From Afipia sp. (GTDB taxonomy: Bacteria > Pseudomonadota > Alphaproteobacteria > Rhizobiales > Xanthobacteraceae), in NCBI GenBank assembly GCA_026400415.1, contig JAPLPA010000261.1, positions 10,921 to 18,344 on the forward strand: a stretch of DNA of 7,424 nt, read 5' to 3'. Below the pieces are notes generated by a model that saw only the letters and a list, made by a program, of their open reading frames with translations, did not search any database and was not told where the DNA came from. A program made the translations under genes and the position numbers. Shown in pieces: positions 5,297 through 7,424 of the stretch (positions are counted from its first letter, which is position 1; every line of letters begins with the position of its first letter).

Positions 5297-7342
5297 CTAT
5301 TTGCTGTCCGCGATTGCAACGCCACTCCATTCAGGGGCAGGAGGCGATTTCAGAAACTGCCTGCAACGTTCGACCATGATCATCGAAGGCTTGTCGAACC
5401 GTCTTATGTTAATGGCGGCTTCAAATTGGCCGATGGCGTTCGAAAAATCCCGAGTTCGATAGGCTGCTAGTCCGGCTTCGTATAAATGGACCCACGAAGA
5501 TGGGTCGTTTTCAGAACCTGCTATCCCTAGCAGTTCGTAGATTGGCATGCCCGCCGAGCGTCCGTATACCGCGAACAGGTCTAACTCACGTGCATAGATC
5601 TGATCGCCAGCAAGGCGGCGCGTTTCTGGACCGATCATAATCTCCGTCCCATATTGTTTGTTCGCGCTTTCGAGCCGGCTGGCAATGTTCACAGAGTCAC
5701 CGATAACGGTGTAGTTCAAGCGAACTTCAGAACCGATGTTGCCGACGATCATATCGCCGGAGTTGATTCCTATTCGGATCCTTAGAGGTTCGCCCTTGTC
5801 GTCCAAGATGCCGTTTTCGCGCAAAGCGCGTTGCGATGCCAATGCCGCGCTGCAAGCTTCGATGGCGTGATTGGGATTTGAGGATGGCGCACCCCAAAAT
5901 GCCATTACGGCGTCACCGATGAATTTGTCGATCGTGCCGTGGTTGGAATTGATCTCGGCCGAAACGACATCGAGATAGCGCGACAGCAATGGAATAATCT
6001 TGTCGCCGAGTCGCTCTGACAGCCCCGTGAATCCCGCGACATCGGCAAACAGGACCGTCATTGGACGAATGGCGCCGCCTGGTTTCGGCTCGATGCCTTC
6101 ATTGACGAGGCTACGCACCAGGTCCGCCGGTATATATTTTCTGAACGCAGAAAGGCCGCCGGCCATGTCTGCGATCGCGCCCGACAAGTTCTCCAATTCG
6201 GTTAGCCGTGACCGATGGCGCGTGACGCTATGCAGGTCGAACCGCTCAACGTGCTTTATTTCTCCGACAACTTTGACAAGTGGCGCGGCGATCAGGCGCT
6301 GGACTAGCCACGCGGATAGAATGCCGGCCACAACAATCAGAACTGCCAAGCCTAGAACAAGTTCGCGAATTGTCTTTTTGATGGGGCCGAGGAATTCCGA
6401 CTCGGGCACGACGGTCGCCAGCGACCATCCCGGTAGCGAAAGCGGATTTAGCACGACCGCATAGGAGTCGTTGTTCTGCGTTATGCGTGAACGGAACTGG
6501 TCGCCGTCGTCCGGATTGTATTTCCCGGTTGCCTCCTTCAGCGCGGAAATCGCGATTGGCAGAAGCGGATGGTTCGTTTTCAGCGCGGTGACTTCATCGG
6601 CATCCGCGTCGGGGGCTGCCACAATGCCACCATCGCGATCGAGAATGAACGCGGCTGCTGTTTTCCCAGTCGTGAGCTGGGACAAGTATCGTGAGACGCG
6701 CGTCAATTCGATGATGATGCCAAGAACGTCCTGCTTCTTCTGGTCGACGCCGATGGGTCCCGCGAAAACAACAGCTGGCCGATCGTTCCCCGGTCGGGTT
6801 GCGATGCTGAATTGAGGCCCTTCAGATTCGATGGCGTCACGAAACCATGCCTGATCCTTAATCTCGTAGGTGGCGATCTCGGATTTTTTATTCTTGAACT
6901 GAAAATCACCATCGATCGATTGATAGCGGTCAATCCGCTGTCTCGTTTCTCCTGCAGCAATCGTAATCATTTCGATGTCGGAATCCCCGAGCTTGTGGGC
7001 CCCGAAGAATGTTCCATCCGGCGATCCAAACACCACCCAGGAAATTGTGGGCTGCGACTGCAATTGAGAAAGAAAAACGAACTCGCGTTTGTTGGGCTCG
7101 TGAATGTCGATAACGTGACGAATGAGAAGCGTTCGCGTCGCCGTGAATGCGGATTTGGCTTCAGTTGTTATCGATTGTAATTCATCGCTAACCGAAGATA
7201 CGATTTGCTCATTAATGGTTGAAGCAAGTGTCTGACTTGTTGCTTCTGCCGTTCGCCACCAAAGGAAGTGAACACCGGCTGCGCTTACGACGATAAACGC
7301 AAGGACGAGAATTGATATCGCTAGACGAATTCCGATTCGCAT
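5297..7342 (-). CDS. Membrane-bound class III adenylate cyclase with periplasmic Cache-like sensor and HAMP
   Basis: This enzyme would make cyclic AMP from ATP in response to a periplasmic signal. The 681 residues run: membrane span 8-28; a periplasmic sensor of about 290 residues (30-320) with a dCache-like pattern (SWVVFGSPDG at 101-110, DQAWFRDA at 163-170, GWSLATVVP at 305-313); span about 326-346; HAMP linker about 347-400; and the cyclase domain about 425-605. The metal-binding aspartates are D434 (FADVAGFT) and D477 (FIGDAVMAFWG). K473 and T545 occupy the adenine-selecting positions, as in class IIIb enzymes. N552 and R556 (VNIASRLE) are the transition-state residues. All key residues are present, so it should be active. 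The tail (about 615-665) looks helical and TPR-like. The start at ATG 7342 gives an intact first span, though its ribosome binding site is weak (TGAG). The ligand is unknown. The gene converges on tRNA-Glu, and no clear terminator is visible in the 106 bases between them. Confidence 0.95.
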   Translation of the reverse strand: MRIGIRLAISILVLAFIVVSAAGVHFLWWRTAEATSQTLASTINEQIVSSVSDELQSITTEAKSAFTATRTLLIRHVIDIHEPNKREFVFLSQLQSQPTISWVVFGSPDGTFFGAHKLGDSDIEMITIAAGETRQRIDRYQSIDGDFQFKNKKSEIATYEIKDQAWFRDAIESEGPQFSIATRPGNDRPAVVFAGPIGVDQKKQDVLGIIIELTRVSRYLSQLTTGKTAAAFILDRDGGIVAAPDADADEVTALKTNHPLLPIAISALKEATGKYNPDDGDQFRSRITQNNDSYAVVLNPLSLPGWSLATVVPESEFLGPIKKTIRELVLGLAVLIVVAGILSAWLVQRLIAAPLVKVVGEIKHVERFDLHSVTRHRSRLTELENLSGAIADMAGGLSAFRKYIPADLVRSLVNEGIEPKPGGAIRPMTVLFADVAGFTGLSERLGDKIIPLLSRYLDVVSAEINSNHGTIDKFIGDAVMAFWGAPSSNPNHAIEACSAALASQRALRENGILDDKGEPLRIRIGINSGDMIVGNIGSEVRLNYTVIGDSVNIASRLESANKQYGTEIMIGPETRRLAGDQIYARELDLFAVYGRSAGMPIYELLGIAGSENDPSSWVHLYEAGLAAYRTRDFSNAIGQFEAAINIRRFDKPSMIMVERCRQFLKSPPAPEWSGVAIADSK

Positions 7343-7368
7343 GATGCTCAGTTTGCTTCATTCGAGGT

Positions 7369-7383
7369 TGGGGAATTTCCCCA
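7369..7383. repeat. 15-bp palindrome upstream of the adenylate cyclase
   Basis: TGGGGAATTTCCCCA is a perfect inverted repeat with 7-base arms around a single central base. It begins 27 bases before the cyclase ATG and lies just downstream of the candidate promoter's expected transcription start. That is a typical place for a repressor operator. The bound factor is unknown. Confidence 0.55.
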
Positions 7384-7394
7384 CAAGCTGCCAC

Positions 7395-7424
7395 AATATG
7401 CTTCTCTTACCTGCTGCGTGACAA
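7395..7424 (-). promoter_or_regulatory. Candidate sigma-70-type promoter of the adenylate cyclase
   Basis: On the minus strand TTGTCA (plus 7419-7424, five of six consensus bases) and CATATT (7395-7400, four of six) are 18 bases apart. Transcription would start near 7388 and give a leader of about 45 bases containing the 15-bp palindrome. The -35 touches the window edge, so upstream context cannot be judged. Confidence 0.4.

Noticed and set aside
5134..5325. Minus-strand 63-codon open frame crossing tRNA-Glu
   Set aside because: It runs antisense through the tRNA and into the end of the cyclase gene; tRNA sequence often yields such spurious frames.
7370..7382. Resemblance of the palindrome core to the eukaryotic NF-kappaB site
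   Set aside because: GGGAATTTCC is a known kappaB-type sequence, but bacteria have no such factor; the match follows from the palindrome's composition.

Overview
This window reads as chromosomal DNA of an alphaproteobacterium, most likely Hyphomicrobiales in the Bradyrhizobium/Rhodopseudomonas/Afipia neighbourhood. That placement is inference: it rests on moderately high GC, the wording of the EF-P and EpmA proteins, and the adenylate cyclase architecture (periplasmic sensor, HAMP, class III cyclase, helical tail). No transposase, integrase, phage gene or CRISPR array was seen, so this looks like an ordinary core-genome region.

Left part (1-3955): the translation factor EF-P and its modification enzymes lie back to back. 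On the minus strand, efp (start chosen at GTG 1503) is followed 19 bases after its stop by a GTG-initiated frame that runs off the left edge. That frame encodes an exported protein of unknown function. On the plus strand, epmA (EF-P lysyltransferase), epmB (lysine 2,3-aminomutase of the radical SAM/PLP family) and a 65-residue single-span membrane protein are chained by ATGA stop/start overlaps. EpmB would convert alpha-lysine to beta-lysine and EpmA would attach it to Lys33 of EF-P. The modified factor relieves ribosome stalling at proline stretches. The intergenic region between the two transcription units holds a GC-rich hairpin and a weak candidate efp promoter.

Middle part (3956-4860): a small secreted protein ending in a CxxC motif has its own strong ribosome binding site. 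It converges, with 7 bases between the genes, on a minus-strand HdeD/DUF308 family membrane protein with six predicted spans.

Right part (4861-7424): about 275 bases without a recognisable protein gene contain an AT-rich inverted repeat and lead to a complete tRNA-Glu (anticodon TTC, CCA encoded). The tRNA converges on a long minus-strand gene for a membrane-bound class III adenylate cyclase with a periplasmic Cache-like sensor. Upstream of the cyclase, at the right edge, a plausible promoter is followed by a 15-bp palindrome placed where an operator would lie.

Nothing here is clearly a new system. The best leads are the two uncharacterised small proteins downstream of epmB, the exported protein placed after efp, and the palindrome upstream of the cyclase.
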